64,000 bases of DNA from Mesorhizobium sp. CAU 1732 (GCF_039888675.1 NZ_JBDQQR010000001.1:2356001-2420000); one strand, 5' to 3'. Positions 28,468 to 39,209 are shown, counted from the first letter of the stretch. Program-made: numbers and translations. The notes: generated by a model not told the origin, from the sequence alone.

Positions 28468-31400
28468 ATGTCCAGCCAGCCGAACGTTCCCCAGCCTCCC
28501 GTAAAGCCCATCATCGGCAACCTCACCGAGATCGACCCGGAGGCGCCGGTGCAAGCCTTCATGGAGCTTTCGCGCAAATACGGCCCGTTCTTCAAGATGC
28601 AGATATTCGACCGCACGGTGTACATCGCCAGTTCGCAGGAACTGGTCAATGAGCTGTGCGACGAAACTCGCTTCAACAAGCGTGTCCATCCGCCGCTCGA
28701 AGAGATTCGGGCATTTGCAAAGGACGGCCTGTTCACCGCCTATAGCGAGGAGCCCAACTGGGCCAAGGCGCACCGTATCCTGATGCCCGCCTTCGGTCCC
28801 ATCGGCGTGCGCGGCATGTTCGACCAGATGCTCGACATCGCCGACCAGATGTTCGTGCGCTGGGAGCGCTTCGGTCCGAGCACGGTCATCGACGTGCCGG
28901 ACAACATGACCCGGCTGACACTGGATACGATCGCGCTCTGCGCCTTCGACTACCGCTTCAACAGCTTCTACCAGGATGAGATGCACCCCTTCGTCGGCGC
29001 GATGGTGGGCGCGCTGAAGGAGAGTGGGCAGCGGACCCGACGGCCGAAGCTGGTGAGCAACCTGATGTTGTCGACCGCCCGGCAGTACCAGGCGGACGCC
29101 GACCTGATGCGCAACGTCGCCAAGGAGCTGATCGATGAGCGTCGGCGGGACCCGCAGGGTGCGGAGAAGAAAGACCTTCTTAACCTGATGCTGAACGGCG
29201 TTGACCCGGTAACGGGCGAGAAGCTCGATGACGAGAACATCGGCTACCAGATGATCACCTTCCTGATCGCCGGGCACGAGACGACCAGTGGCCTGCTGTC
29301 CTTTGCGACCTATCTGCTGCTCAAGAATCCCGAAGCCTTGCAGAAGGCCCGCGCCATTGTCGATGAGGTGCTGGGTGACGAGATGCCCCGAATCGAGCAT
29401 CTGGCCCAGCTTCGCTACATCGAGCAGATTCTGATGGAGAGCCTCCGCATCTGGCCGACGGCGGCCGTGTTCGGCGTAAAGCCCCTGGAGGACACGATGC
29501 TGGCCGGCAAGTATCCGCTGACGACGGAGGATACGGTGCTGATCCTCGAACCGATGCTGCACCGCGATCCCAAGGTCTGGGACGAGCCGGAGGCATTCCG
29601 CCCGGAGCGTTTCGTGCCGGAGAATGCCGAGAAGCTGCCGCCAAACGCCTGGAAGCCGTTCGGCAGCGGCGCGCGCGCCTGTATCGGGCGTCCCTTCGCC
29701 ATGCAGGAGGCGCAACTGGTGCTGGCGATGATGCTCCAGCGCTTCGACTTCGTGTTCGACGATCCGTCCTACCAGCTCAAGGTGCACGAGACGCTGACCC
29801 TCAAACCCGAAAACCTGAAGATCCGGGCGCGCGCGCGCCGCTCCTCGGCCACACTGGCCCGAGGCCGCTCGATTGCGCGCCAGCCGCAGGTGCTCACGCA
29901 GCCGGCCGCGGCCGACAGGAAGCTGGACGCGGACGCGCCACGCCTTCTCGTCCTTTACGGTTCCAATACCGGCTCCTCGGAAGCCTTCGCCAACCGCATC
30001 GCGGGCGATGCGGCCGGGCACGGCTTCGCCGCGACCGCCGCACCGATGGACGACTATGCCGGCATGTTGCCCAAGGACGGTGCACTGGTCGTCGTCACCG
30101 CCTCCTACGAGGGCCAACCGCCGGACAATGCCCGCCAGTTCATCGCCAATGTCGAGGCGCTGGACGCAGGCGCCCTTTCGGGCGTTAAATTCGCCGTCTT
30201 CGGCTGCGGCAACAGGCAATGGGCGCGGACATATCAGGCGATTCCCAAGCGCGTCGACGCCGCCCTCGAAAAGGCGGGAGGCCTGCGCATAGCCGGTCGC
30301 GGCGAGGCGGATTCGGGTGGCGATTTCTTCGGTGCCTTCGACGAATGGTATGCCACGTTCTGGCCGGCCGCTTCCGAAGCCTTCGGCAAGAAAGCCTTGC
30401 CCATTGAAACTACCAGCAAGCTGGAAGTCACTTTCGTGCGGGGCGGTCGCGAAAGCGCCCTCCGGCTTGGTGATCTCAAACAGGGCACGGTGGTCGGGAA
30501 CCGCGAGCTGGTCGACATGAGCGCGACCAATGCCCGCTCAAAGCGCCACATCGCGCTCGCGCTCCCCGAGGGCATGACCTATCAGGCCGGCGACTATCTC
30601 GCCGTTCTGGCGCGCAACCCGGCCGGCCTCGTCGACCGCGTGCTGCGCCGCTTCGGGATAGCCCACGACACCCAGATCGTCATCTCGGGTGGTTCGGGCA
30701 CTACCGGTCTGCCTACTGGCCACCCGGTTTCCTGCGGCGACCTGCTCGAAAGCTATGTCGAGCTTGCACAGCCCGCCACCCGGGCGCAGGTTTCCGCTCT
30801 TGCCGCATCCACGCGCTGCCCGCCGGAAAGGGTTCCGCTCAACGAGCTGGCCGGCGAGAAATACGAGGCGGAGGTGCTTGGCAAGCGGATGAGCGTCATC
30901 GACCTGCTCGACCGGTTCCAGGCGTGCGAACTCGACTTCGCCGGCTACCTTTCCATGCTGCCGCCGATGAAGGCGCGGCAGTACTCGATCTCCTCCTCGC
31001 CGCTGTGGAAGCCGGACCACGTCACGTTGACGGTCGCCGTGGTCGATGCTCCGGCCCTGTCGGGCAATGGCCGTTATCAGGGCGTGGCCTCCAGCTACCT
31101 CGCTTCGCTCGAGCCCGGCGACCGTATCTCGATCGCCGTCAGACCTTCAAACGCCCGCTTCCACCCGCCGGCAAATCCGCAGACACCGATGATCATGATC
31201 TGCGCGGGCTCGGGCATCGCGCCGTTCCGCGGCTTCCTTCAGGATCGCGCGGCCCAGAAGGCCGGCGGGCGGGAGATCGGGCCATCGCTGCTATTCTTCG
31301 GCACAAACCATCCCGATGTCGACTATCTCTACCACGACGAGTTGTCCGCATGGGAGCGCGACGGCGTCGTCGAGGTGCTGCCCGCCTTCACCGACCGGCC

Positions 31401-31644
31401 CGAAGGCGACGTCAAGTTCGTGCAGCATCGCGTCTGGGCAGCGCGCGAGCGCATGGAAGACCTCTTCAAGAAGGGTGCCACCGTCTTCGTCTGCGGCGAC
31501 GGCAGGCACATGGCCCCGGCCGTGCGCGAGACGCTCATCCGCATCTATCGAGAGGCGACCGGCGTCACGGAATCCGAAGCCGACCAGTGGGCGGACAAAA
31601 TCGAACGCGAGCACGGTAGATATGTCGCTGATGTTTTCGCGTAA
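28468..31644 (+). CDS. Self-sufficient cytochrome P450/NADPH-P450 reductase fusion, CYP102 (P450 BM3) type
   Basis: The 1058-residue soluble fusion hydroxylates fatty-acid-like substrates using NADPH. The P450 domain (1-460) has the I-helix AGHETTS (Ala268 on) and heme ligand Cys405 in FGSGARACIGR. The FMN flavodoxin domain (from about 490) has LYGSNTGSSEAFANRIA. The FAD/NADPH reductase part (from about 650) has RQYSISSSPLW, CAGSGIAPFRGFLQDR and VFVCGDGRHMAP. Like BM3 it keeps a Phe in the DGLFTAYSEEPNW segment (BM3 Phe87 position) and an Arg aligned with Arg47, but Tyr51 appears to be Ile. The ATG at 28468 follows AAGGTGAG. It is divergent from a TetR gene. Confidence 0.95.
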   Translation: MSSQPNVPQPPVKPIIGNLTEIDPEAPVQAFMELSRKYGPFFKMQIFDRTVYIASSQELVNELCDETRFNKRVHPPLEEIRAFAKDGLFTAYSEEPNWAKAHRILMPAFGPIGVRGMFDQMLDIADQMFVRWERFGPSTVIDVPDNMTRLTLDTIALCAFDYRFNSFYQDEMHPFVGAMVGALKESGQRTRRPKLVSNLMLSTARQYQADADLMRNVAKELIDERRRDPQGAEKKDLLNLMLNGVDPVTGEKLDDENIGYQMITFLIAGHETTSGLLSFATYLLLKNPEALQKARAIVDEVLGDEMPRIEHLAQLRYIEQILMESLRIWPTAAVFGVKPLEDTMLAGKYPLTTEDTVLILEPMLHRDPKVWDEPEAFRPERFVPENAEKLPPNAWKPFGSGARACIGRPFAMQEAQLVLAMMLQRFDFVFDDPSYQLKVHETLTLKPENLKIRARARRSSATLARGRSIARQPQVLTQPAAADRKLDADAPRLLVLYGSNTGSSEAFANRIAGDAAGHGFAATAAPMDDYAGMLPKDGALVVVTASYEGQPPDNARQFIANVEALDAGALSGVKFAVFGCGNRQWARTYQAIPKRVDAALEKAGGLRIAGRGEADSGGDFFGAFDEWYATFWPAASEAFGKKALPIETTSKLEVTFVRGGRESALRLGDLKQGTVVGNRELVDMSATNARSKRHIALALPEGMTYQAGDYLAVLARNPAGLVDRVLRRFGIAHDTQIVISGGSGTTGLPTGHPVSCGDLLESYVELAQPATRAQVSALAASTRCPPERVPLNELAGEKYEAEVLGKRMSVIDLLDRFQACELDFAGYLSMLPPMKARQYSISSSPLWKPDHVTLTVAVVDAPALSGNGRYQGVASSYLASLEPGDRISIAVRPSNARFHPPANPQTPMIMICAGSGIAPFRGFLQDRAAQKAGGREIGPSLLFFGTNHPDVDYLYHDELSAWERDGVVEVLPAFTDRPEGDVKFVQHRVWAARERMEDLFKKGATVFVCGDGRHMAPAVRETLIRIYREATGVTESEADQWADKIEREHGRYVADVFA

Positions 31645-31891
31645 TCGACAGACTCGGACATCGCATGACGACGACGACCGCTCCGGTCTCGCTGACGTCA
31701 AACCGGGAGGCAACCGGATAAGCGCGCCGCCGCTTGCGCCAATCGGCGGTGTTTGGCGGTCGCAGCGAAGGGCTATGCTAACTGGTAGGGCGTGCGAGAA
31801 CCCGTGCCCGTAGGGTAATCGCCCGGAGGGCGTTATCCGTTTGATATTTAAAGAGATAGATGATCAATTTGTGCGGCAATCGGCGGGTATA

Positions 31892-31981
31892 TGGCGGAGG
31901 GAGTGGGATTCGAACCCACGGAGGACTTGCATCCTCGCCGGTTTTCAAGACCGGTGCCTTAAACCGCTCGGCCATCCCTCC
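31892..31981 (-). tRNA. tRNA-Ser (anticodon UGA)
   Basis: The minus strand reads GGAGGGATGGCCGAGCGG at the 5' end, a CTTGAAA anticodon loop giving UGA, a long variable arm and TTCGAATCCCACTCCCTCC-G, then an encoded CCA (complement of bases 31892-31894). The seven-base acceptor stem is perfect. Length with CCA is 90 bases, typical of a class II serine tRNA. Confidence 0.96.
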
Positions 31982-32405
31982 GGCTGACGGCGCTTATGCT
32001 GCATGGGTCGGAGTTTTTCAAGGCGTCACGTGTGCGCATGAAATTCATCATGGCTCATTCGCGCGCCTTCAGCACCGTCGACTCGAATCAAGGAGCAGGG
32101 CTCTTGCAGGCGCCCGCTGTAACGTCCCGACACCACGGAAGACACTTTACCGGACCGGCGACGCCTTGATTTACGGGGGCCGAGATGACGGGCTCGACGG
32201 GAGTGCCCGGAGCGCCGATTGAGCCATCCTGGCTGACCGGGCGACGCTTGATGCCGCGATGCGCCATAAAATTGCCCCTTTGCCGCCCGATTCGATTAAC
32301 AGGCCGCTAAACAATTGATGTGAGATACTGCGGCTCTGTAAGTGTGGGGATTGGGGAAAGCGGCGTCCGCCGGCTTTCTCTCCAGTGAGTGGATAAAGTC
32401 GGCGT
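31982..32405. other. Gap between tRNA-Ser and the rlpA gene
   Basis: It contains the tRNA promoter (minus strand) and the rlpA promoter (plus strand). A CtrA-like sequence TTAA-CAGGCCG-CTAA (one mismatch to TTAA-N7-TTAA) is at 32296-32310. I see no gene in it. Confidence 0.4.
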
Positions 32406-33623
32406 ATGAGCGACATCACGGATGCGGGTATACGGCGCAGGCCTTTGCGTACCGCAGCGGCAAGAGTGCCGCTGTTTGCTCTTTTGCTGGGGTCGGCCGC
32501 TTTTCTGGCTGCCTGCGCGTCCCAAGAAACCGCATCCGTCGCTCCCAAGAAGCGCTCCAAGGAGTATTTCGCGGAATCCGAATACGGCGTGAAGGCGAGC
32601 CCTCGCGTCAGCAATCTGCGCTCGAACCTTCCCCGTGGCGGCGGCCGCGACCAGACCGGCAAGCCCTACAAGATTCGCGGCAAGTGGTATCATCCGAAGG
32701 AAGATCCCAACTATCGCAAGGTGGGCGCCGCATCCTGGTATGGCGATGCCTTCCATGGGCGCCTGACCGCCAATGGCGAAATCTACGACATGACGCATCT
32801 GACGGCGGCACATCCCACGATGCCGCTGCCCAGCTATGCACGCGTCACCAACACGACGAACGGATCTTCTGTGATCGTGCGCGTCAATGATCGCGGTCCC
32901 TATGCGCATGGGCGGATCATCGACCTGTCGCGCCAGGCAGCCCAGATGCTGGACTATACGCACCATGGCATCGCCAAGGTCGAGGTTGAGTATCTCGGCC
33001 GCGCGCCGCTGCACGGCCAGGACGATGCCTTCCTGATGGCGTCCTATCGTCCGGGCGGAGCAGCGCCCGACCCGTCCGACGGCATGCCCACGGGCGTGAT
33101 GATCGCGATGAACGGCCCGACCCCGACATCGCGGGCATCGGCGTCGGCGGCTTTCCCGCTGTCGCAACAAGCGCCTGCCTTCGCCGGGCCATCCAGCGCG
33201 GGCGATGTGGTCCTTCCAGAATTCGCGCCGATCGCGCCGGAGCGTCCAGGCCAGGACATTGCGGCGATTGGCTTCGCACCATCACCGGCGCTTGCCTATG
33301 CGGACGAACGCGTAAAACGTGCTTCGGCGGCAATCGATGCATTCGCCTCGGGTGAATTGACGCCGGAGGCATTGGCGCAACGCTATGCCTCCCGGACGAA
33401 CGCGCAATCGGACTATGTGGCGGTCGGCACCTATGGCGATCAGGGGGCGGCCGAGACGATCGCGAGAGCGCTCGCAAGTGCTGGACAGGTGCGTATCGAC
33501 ACCGACTATGCCGGTGATGGCTTTGCCGTGAGCCTCTATCCGGACGGGCGCCTGCCCGTCGATGACCTGCTGAAAGCCGCATGGGCAGCAGGCGCTCCTG
33601 ACGCTTTGACCGTCCGCGAATAG
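32406..33623 (+). CDS. rlpA: Septal ring lytic transglycosylase RlpA-family lipoprotein with SPOR domain
   Basis: The 405-residue lipoprotein has a lipobox FLAAC with Cys37. The double-psi beta-barrel core contains GAASWYGDAFHGRLTANGE (near residue 112) and VNDRGPYAHGRIIDLSRQAA (near 160). A long Pro/Ala linker and a C-terminal SPOR domain (about 335-400; YVAVGTYGDQGAAETIARAL) follow. RlpA cleaves denuded glycan strands at the septum, and the SPOR domain binds those strands. It opens the envelope/replication cluster and lies upstream of the D-Ala-D-Ala carboxypeptidase, both peptidoglycan enzymes. Confidence 0.92.
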   Translation: MSDITDAGIRRRPLRTAAARVPLFALLLGSAAFLAACASQETASVAPKKRSKEYFAESEYGVKASPRVSNLRSNLPRGGGRDQTGKPYKIRGKWYHPKEDPNYRKVGAASWYGDAFHGRLTANGEIYDMTHLTAAHPTMPLPSYARVTNTTNGSSVIVRVNDRGPYAHGRIIDLSRQAAQMLDYTHHGIAKVEVEYLGRAPLHGQDDAFLMASYRPGGAAPDPSDGMPTGVMIAMNGPTPTSRASASAAFPLSQQAPAFAGPSSAGDVVLPEFAPIAPERPGQDIAAIGFAPSPALAYADERVKRASAAIDAFASGELTPEALAQRYASRTNAQSDYVAVGTYGDQGAAETIARALASAGQVRIDTDYAGDGFAVSLYPDGRLPVDDLLKAAWAAGAPDALTVRE

Positions 33624-33735
33624 CCCACGGGCATCACGCATTCGGTGACCGATCGCGGACAATGCCCTTGATCGTCCTCATGACGCCTTGTTACGGTCGT
33701 ATCAGGGGCTCGGGACGAAATTCGGGGTAGGGTGG

Positions 33736-34899
33736 ATGAAGCTGTCTCAACTGTTTCGCGCGGTGGTTGCGTGTCTCGTCGTTCTCGTGGGCGGCGTGGG
33801 CATTGCGCATGCCCAGCTTTTCGAGACGAAGGCCAAACAGGGGTTCATGATCGACGCCGAGACCGGCACGGTTCTGTTCTCCAAGGACCCCGACACACCG
33901 TTTCCCCCAGCGTCGCTCGCCAAGCTGATGACGATGGAGGTTGTCTTCAATGCGATCAAGTCCGGTCGCCTGACCATGAACGACGAATTCGTGGTGTCCG
34001 AAAACGCGTGGCGGACCGGCGGCGCGATGTCGGGCGGCTCCACGATGTTTGCCGAGCTCAAGTCCTCGATCCGCCTCGAAGACCTCATTCAGGGTGTCAT
34101 CGTGCAGTCGGCTAACGATGGCTGCATCATCATCGCGGAGGGCATGGCAGGCTCGGAGGAGAATTTCGCGGTGCTGATGACCGAGCGCGCTCGCGAGCTC
34201 GGCCTGACAAAATCCGTGTTCAAGAACGCGACCGGTCTGCCCGCGGAGGGCCAGGTGGTGACGCCCCGCGAACTCGTCCAGCTCGCATCGCATATCTGGC
34301 GCACCTATCCCGAATTCTACAAATTCTACGGCCAGCTCGATTTCACCTGGAACAAGATCCTGCAGCGCAATCGCAATCCGCTGCTGCGCATGAACATCGG
34401 TGCCGACGGCCTCAAGACCGGTTTTACGGAAGAGTCCGGATACGGCATTGTGGGATCGGTCGACCGGGACGGCAAGCGCGTCTTCGTGGCGTTGAGCGGC
34501 ATGGAGAGCGACGCGCAGCGCGCGGAAGAAGCGCGCAAGATCCTGGACTGGGGCATGCGAGCCTTCCGTAAGACCGATCTCTTCGCGGCAGGTGAAACCG
34601 TCGGTGAAGCCAAGACCTATGGCGGCGAAAAGTCGAGCGTCGCACTGCGCGCGGACGGCCCGATCGCGATCTTCGTGCCCATTACGAACCAGGACCGGCT
34701 GATTGCGAGGATCGTATATGACGGCCCGGTGGTCGCCCCAATCGAGGAAGGCACACGCATCGGAACGCTGAAAGTCTGGATAGGCGACATGATGAGCCAG
34801 GAAACGCCGCTCTACGCGGCCGAAAGCATCGGAACCGGACGGATACACCGGCGCGCGATGGATGCTGTCGAGGAACTTCTGGTCGGGTGGATGCGATAG
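33736..34899 (+). CDS. dac: D-alanyl-D-alanine carboxypeptidase (penicillin-binding protein 5/6 type)
   Basis: The 387-residue exported protein has a signal peptide to about residue 27 (...GVGIAHAQ). The catalytic motifs are SLAK (Ser60, Lys63), SAN (Ser125-Asn127) and LKTGFT. It trims the terminal D-Ala from peptidoglycan stem peptides in the periplasm. A C-terminal PBP5-like beta domain (residues 285-380) is present. The ATG at 33736 follows GGGTGG and gives a proper signal peptide; an upstream frame to 33688 does not. Confidence 0.93.
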   Translation: MKLSQLFRAVVACLVVLVGGVGIAHAQLFETKAKQGFMIDAETGTVLFSKDPDTPFPPASLAKLMTMEVVFNAIKSGRLTMNDEFVVSENAWRTGGAMSGGSTMFAELKSSIRLEDLIQGVIVQSANDGCIIIAEGMAGSEENFAVLMTERARELGLTKSVFKNATGLPAEGQVVTPRELVQLASHIWRTYPEFYKFYGQLDFTWNKILQRNRNPLLRMNIGADGLKTGFTEESGYGIVGSVDRDGKRVFVALSGMESDAQRAEEARKILDWGMRAFRKTDLFAAGETVGEAKTYGGEKSSVALRADGPIAIFVPITNQDRLIARIVYDGPVVAPIEEGTRIGTLKVWIGDMMSQETPLYAAESIGTGRIHRRAMDAVEELLVGWMR

Positions 34900-35047
34900 C
34901 GGCAAGGCGGCTGGCAGCAATCACACCATCTCGGGGAAAGAGTGACGGGATAAACCGTTCCTATCGCGGGCCAACTGTCTTATGTGACACCGACGCGCAT
35001 GTGGTGCGCGTATCATGGGAAGCTCGGGATTCGCGAAAAGGTCTGGT

Positions 35048-35716
35048 GTGTCGCGCGGTATTTTCATCACGTTCGAAGGCGGCGAGGGGGCGGGCAAGTC
35101 CACCCAGATTCGCACGCTCGCCTCGGCACTGGAGGAGATCGGTCGCGACGTGCTGGTGACGCGCGAGCCCGGCGGTTCTCCCGGTGCCGAGGCTGTGAGG
35201 CACGTGCTTCTGTCAGGCGCCGCCGAGCCCTTTGGACCGGGCATGGAGGCAGTGCTGTTCGCCGCCGCCCGCTCCGATCATGTCGAGCAGGTGATACGGC
35301 CGGCGGTCGAGCGCGGCGCGATCGTGCTCTCCGATCGCTTTCTCGATTCCAGCCGCGTCTACCAGGGCGTTACCGGCAATCTCGAACCGGACTTCATGCG
35401 CACGCTTGAAAAGGTCGCCATCCACGGGATGACGCCGGATTTGACGATCATCCTCGATCTCGACCCTGAAGAGGGCCTTCGCCGCGCATCGGCACGCCGC
35501 GGGGACGAGATTGCGGATCGCTATGAAAAGGAAACGCTCGCCGTTCATCGCAGGCGGCGAGAGGCGTTTCTCGACATCGCCGCAGCGGAACCGGAACGCT
35601 GCGTCGTGGTCGATGCGAGCATGCCCCCCGACGAGGTTGCCGCAGCCATAGCGGACGCGGCATACGCCGTGATTTCACGTGTCGGCGACGAGGCGGGACA
35701 GGAGGTTGGGCAATGA
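35048..35716 (+). CDS. tmk: Thymidylate kinase
   Basis: The 222-residue kinase phosphorylates dTMP to dTDP. The P-loop [12 protein letters not shown] is near residue 10, [12 protein letters not shown] forms the DRx motif and the LID carries [12 protein letters not shown] chose the GTG at 35048 because AAAAGG lies six bases upstream and the protein then begins two residues before the conserved strand. The in-frame ATG at 35015 has no ribosome site. It overlaps holB by four bases. Confidence 0.95.
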   Translation: MSRGIFITFEGGEGAGKSTQIRTLASALEEIGRDVLVTREPGGSPGAEAVRHVLLSGAAEPFGPGMEAVLFAAARSDHVEQVIRPAVERGAIVLSDRFLDSSRVYQGVTGNLEPDFMRTLEKVAIHGMTPDLTIILDLDPEEGLRRASARRGDEIADRYEKETLAVHRRRREAFLDIAAAEPERCVVVDASMPPDEVAAAIADAAYAVISRVGDEAGQEVGQ

Positions 35717-36768
35717 CATTTGTCCGCCTCGCGCCCGAACAGTTCGATACGATTCCCGAAATCGCGGAGCCCGCCGAAAACCCCGTGCTGGTCGGACATG
35801 ACGAGGCGGCGACGCAACTTGCGACCGCTTACCGGTCTGGAAAACTCCATCACGCCTTGCTGCTCGCAGGCCCTCCCGGGATCGGCAAGGCGACGCTGGC
35901 GTTCCATATCGCCCATCATCTCCTCTCCAATCCCGATGCATCCATCGCCCCGGAAACGCTCCAGCCGATGGATGCCACGTCGCCGCTCTTCAGGCAGGTG
36001 GCTCAGGGTTCGCATCCGGCAGTGCTGCATCTGACGCGGCCGATGAACGACAAGACGAAGGCGTTCAAGTCGGTCGTCACGGTCGATGAAATCCGCAGGG
36101 TCACGCGCTTCCTGTCGATGACATCGCACAACGGCGCCTATCGCATCGCGATCGTCGATCCCGCCGACGACATGAACGTCAATGCGGCGAACGCACTCCT
36201 GAAAAACCTGGAGGAGCCGCCGCCGCGCACGCTTTTCATTCTGATCGCTCATTCGCTGGGCAGCCTGTTGCCGACGATCCGTTCGCGCTGCCAGTTGATC
36301 AAGTTGAAGCCGCTCGAGGATGCAGCACTCGTGAACGTGCTCGCGAACCTTGACGCCGAGATGCCCGACGATGCCGGACAGCGGGCGGAACTCGCCAGGC
36401 GGGCGGGCGGCAGCGTGCGCGATGCTTTGCTGATGACGCAATTCGGCGGTCTGGACATAACGGACGCGATGACGCGGGTCGTGATCGCGGGTCGTTTCGA
36501 CGTGCAGCAGGCTTGGCGCGTTGCAGAGGCGGTGAGTGGCCGCGATGCGACCATCCAATTCGACATCTTCAACCAGGCGGCGCTCGACATGATCGCCGGA
36601 TGGGCCCGCGAGGCAGCGGCGGCCGGGCAACTGGATGCCGCGGCCGCGCACGCGGATTTGTGGCGCGAGGCGGATCGACTGGTGAACGAGACGAACACCT
36701 ACAACCTCGACAAGAAGCAGCATGTGAACGGCATGCTGCGCCGAATGTGGCAGGCGCTGGCAGGCTAG
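35713..36768 (+). CDS. holB: DNA polymerase III subunit delta-prime
   Basis: The 351-residue clamp-loader subunit has a P-loop [19 protein letters not shown] near residue 57, the [21 protein letters not shown] segment and [22 protein letters not shown] (parts). The length is typical for alphaproteobacterial HolB. The start overlaps the tmk stop as ATGA, the same tmk-holB pairing seen widely in bacteria, so the two are translationally coupled. Confidence 0.95.
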   Translation: MTFVRLAPEQFDTIPEIAEPAENPVLVGHDEAATQLATAYRSGKLHHALLLAGPPGIGKATLAFHIAHHLLSNPDASIAPETLQPMDATSPLFRQVAQGSHPAVLHLTRPMNDKTKAFKSVVTVDEIRRVTRFLSMTSHNGAYRIAIVDPADDMNVNAANALLKNLEEPPPRTLFILIAHSLGSLLPTIRSRCQLIKLKPLEDAALVNVLANLDAEMPDDAGQRAELARRAGGSVRDALLMTQFGGLDITDAMTRVVIAGRFDVQQAWRVAEAVSGRDATIQFDIFNQAALDMIAGWAREAAAAGQLDAAAAHADLWREADRLVNETNTYNLDKKQHVNGMLRRMWQALAG

Positions 36769-36848
36769 GCCCCAATTCCTAGGATAGCCAATGCTGCTGC
36801 GATGCGCTATCTGACCGCGCAGAAACCGTATTCCGGAATTCAGGCCAC

Positions 36849-38402
36849 ATGCCCAGCGAACGCTTTTACATCACGACCGCGATCTCCTATCCAAACGGCA
36901 AGCCCCATATCGGTCATGCCTATGAATTGTTGGCAACCGACGCCTTGGCGCGGTTCCAGCGGCTCGACGGCAAGCAGGTCTATTTCCTCACGGGCACGGA
37001 CGAACACGGCATCAAGATGCTGCAGACGGCCCGCAAGGAAGGCATTGCGCCGCGCGAGCTTGCCGACAGAAACGCGGCTGAGTTCCAGCGGATGGCCGAT
37101 GCGCTGAATGCGTCGAACGATGATTTCATTCGCACCACCGAAGCGCGTCACCACGCAGCCTCGCAGGCGATATGGACCGCGATGGCGGCGAATGACGACA
37201 TCTACAAGGGCGGCTATTCGGGCTGGTACTCGGTACGTGACGAGGCCTATTTCGACGAAGACGAAACGGAGCTTCGCGACGACGGCGTCCGCTATGGCCC
37301 GCAGGGCGCGCCTGTCGAGTGGGTGGAGGAAGAGAGCTACTTCTTCCGCCTGTCCGCCTATCAGGATCGGCTCCTGAAGCTGTACGAAGAACAGCCCGAT
37401 TTCGTCGGCCCCAACGAGCGGCGTAACGAGATCGTCAACTTCGTGAAGTCTGGGCTGAAGGACCTTTCCATCTCCAGAACGACGTTCGACTGGGGCGTTC
37501 CCGTGCCGGGCGATGAAAAGCATGTCATGTATGTGTGGGTCGATGCCCTCACAAACTACATGACCGGCGTCGGGTATCCCGATGAAAACAATGCGCTTTG
37601 GGACTTCTGGCCTGCCGATTTGCACGTCATCGGCAAGGACATAACGCGCTTCCATTCGATCTACTGGCCGGCCTTCCTGATGTCGGCTGGCATACCGCTG
37701 CCCAAGCGTGTCTTTGCGCATGGCTTCCTGTTCAATCGCGGGGAGAAGATGTCGAAATCGGTCGGCAACGTCGTCGACCCGTTTACGATGATCGAGCATT
37801 ACGGCCTCGACCAGATGCGCTATTTCTTCCTTCGCGAGGTTCCGTTCGGCCAGGACGGAAACTACAGCCATGAGGCGATCGTCAACCGGACAAATGCCGA
37901 TCTTGCCAATGATCTCGGCAATCTCGCGCAGCGTTCGCTGTCGATGATCGCCAAGAATTGTGAGGGCAAGGTGCCGGCGCGCGGCGAACTCGTGGAAGCC
38001 GATATCGCCATTCTTGGCATGGCGACCGATGCACTCGCGGCCAGCCGAAAGGCGATGGGATCACAGGCGATCCACCAGGCGCTTGCCGCCGTCTTTGCCG
38101 TGGTCGCGGAAGCCAATCGCTACTTTGCGGGGCAGGAGCCTTGGGCGCTGAAGAAGACCGATCCGGCGCGCATGGAGACGGTGTTGTGGACGACGGCTGA
38201 AACGATCCGGCGGATTGCCATTCTGTGCCAGCCCTACATTCCGCAATCGTCGGCGAAGTTGCTCGATCTTCTTGCGGTCGACGCCAGCGCGCGGAGCTTC
38301 AGGCATGTCGGAGACGAGCACGCGCTTGCCAGCGGTGGACCGTTGCCGGCACCGCAGCCCGTCTTCCCGCGCTATGTCGAGGCGGAAGGCGCGACCCAGT
38401 AG
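36849..38402 (+). CDS. metG: Methionine-tRNA ligase
   Basis: The 517-residue class I synthetase charges tRNA-Met. The HIGH motif reads HIGHAYE near residue 21 and KMSKSVGN near residue 302. The connective peptide lacks the zinc cysteines, and the protein ends without the C-terminal EMAP/Trbp111-like domain, as is usual in alphaproteobacteria. It lies about 80 bases downstream of holB and is followed after three bases by tatD. Confidence 0.96.
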   Translation: MPSERFYITTAISYPNGKPHIGHAYELLATDALARFQRLDGKQVYFLTGTDEHGIKMLQTARKEGIAPRELADRNAAEFQRMADALNASNDDFIRTTEARHHAASQAIWTAMAANDDIYKGGYSGWYSVRDEAYFDEDETELRDDGVRYGPQGAPVEWVEEESYFFRLSAYQDRLLKLYEEQPDFVGPNERRNEIVNFVKSGLKDLSISRTTFDWGVPVPGDEKHVMYVWVDALTNYMTGVGYPDENNALWDFWPADLHVIGKDITRFHSIYWPAFLMSAGIPLPKRVFAHGFLFNRGEKMSKSVGNVVDPFTMIEHYGLDQMRYFFLREVPFGQDGNYSHEAIVNRTNADLANDLGNLAQRSLSMIAKNCEGKVPARGELVEADIAILGMATDALAASRKAMGSQAIHQALAAVFAVVAEANRYFAGQEPWALKKTDPARMETVLWTTAETIRRIAILCQPYIPQSSAKLLDLLAVDASARSFRHVGDEHALASGGPLPAPQPVFPRYVEAEGATQ

Positions 38403-38417
38403 AGCGTGGCAGACAGG

Positions 38418-39209
38418 ATGCTCGTAGACAGCCACTGCCATCTTGATTTTCCCGACTTCGCGGAAGAGCGCGATGCCATCGTCACGCGCGCCTTGCAGGC
38501 GGGCGTGAAACGGATGGTGACGATCTCGACGCGGGTACGGCGGTTCGAACAGATTCTGGCCATTGCGGAAGCCTACCCGGACGTTTTCTGTTCCGTCGGC
38601 ACGCACCCGCACAACGCGGCCGAAGAACTCGACGTCACCGCGGATGAACTGATCTCGCTGTCGCAGCATCCAAAGGTGGTTGCGATCGGCGAGGCGGGCC
38701 TCGACTATTTCTACGATCACGCGCCACGCGACGCGCAGGCGAGGGGGATTCGGACACACATCGCAGCCGCGCGCGCGACCGGACTGCCCCTGGTGATTCA
38801 TTCGCGCGACGCAGACGACGACATGGCATCGATCTTGAGCGATGAAACAGGGAAGGGCGCCTTCCCCTTCATTCTGCATTGCTTTTCGTCCGGCGCGGCG
38901 CTGGCAGAGACCGGCGTGGCGCTTGGCGGATACGTGTCGTTCTCCGGCATCCTGACCTTCAAGAAATCAGAAGCGCTACGCGACATCGCACGAACCGTAC
39001 CGCTCGACCGGCTTCTGGTCGAAACGGACGCACCCTACCTTGCGCCCATGCCGCACCGCGGCAAGCGCAACGAACCGTCCTTCGTCGTGGAAACCGCGCG
39101 CGTGCTGGCTGAAACGCTTCGCATCCCGGAAGCGCGGATCGCCGAAGCAACGACAGAGAACGTCTTTCGTCTCTTCACCAAGATGCCGCGGCCGCAAAGC
39201 GATGCCTGA
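38418..39209 (+). CDS. tatD: TatD-family metal-dependent DNase/hydrolase
   Basis: The 263-residue TIM-barrel protein starts MLVDSHCHLDF, the HxH metal motif. It has GEAGLDYFYDHAP (metal Glu), PLVIHSRDAD, LHCFSSG and ETDAPYLAP, the TatD signature set. Family members have 3'-5' DNase activity. The ATG at 38418 gives the usual N-terminus; a GTG at 38406 would add four residues. It is followed by an MBL-fold gene overlapping by eight bases, a partner conserved across Hyphomicrobiales. Confidence 0.92.
   Translation: MLVDSHCHLDFPDFAEERDAIVTRALQAGVKRMVTISTRVRRFEQILAIAEAYPDVFCSVGTHPHNAAEELDVTADELISLSQHPKVVAIGEAGLDYFYDHAPRDAQARGIRTHIAAARATGLPLVIHSRDADDDMASILSDETGKGAFPFILHCFSSGAALAETGVALGGYVSFSGILTFKKSEALRDIARTVPLDRLLVETDAPYLAPMPHRGKRNEPSFVVETARVLAETLRIPEARIAEATTENVFRLFTKMPRPQSDA

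Noticed and set aside
28402..30219. 605-codon minus-strand frame opposite the P450 gene
   Set aside because: The P450 fusion is unambiguous on the plus strand; the antisense product has no recognisable domain.
31892..31981. tRNA-Ser as an attachment site of an island carrying the P450 block
   Set aside because: I looked for a second copy of the tRNA 3' end near 26-28 kb and saw none, and there is no integrase gene in the window.
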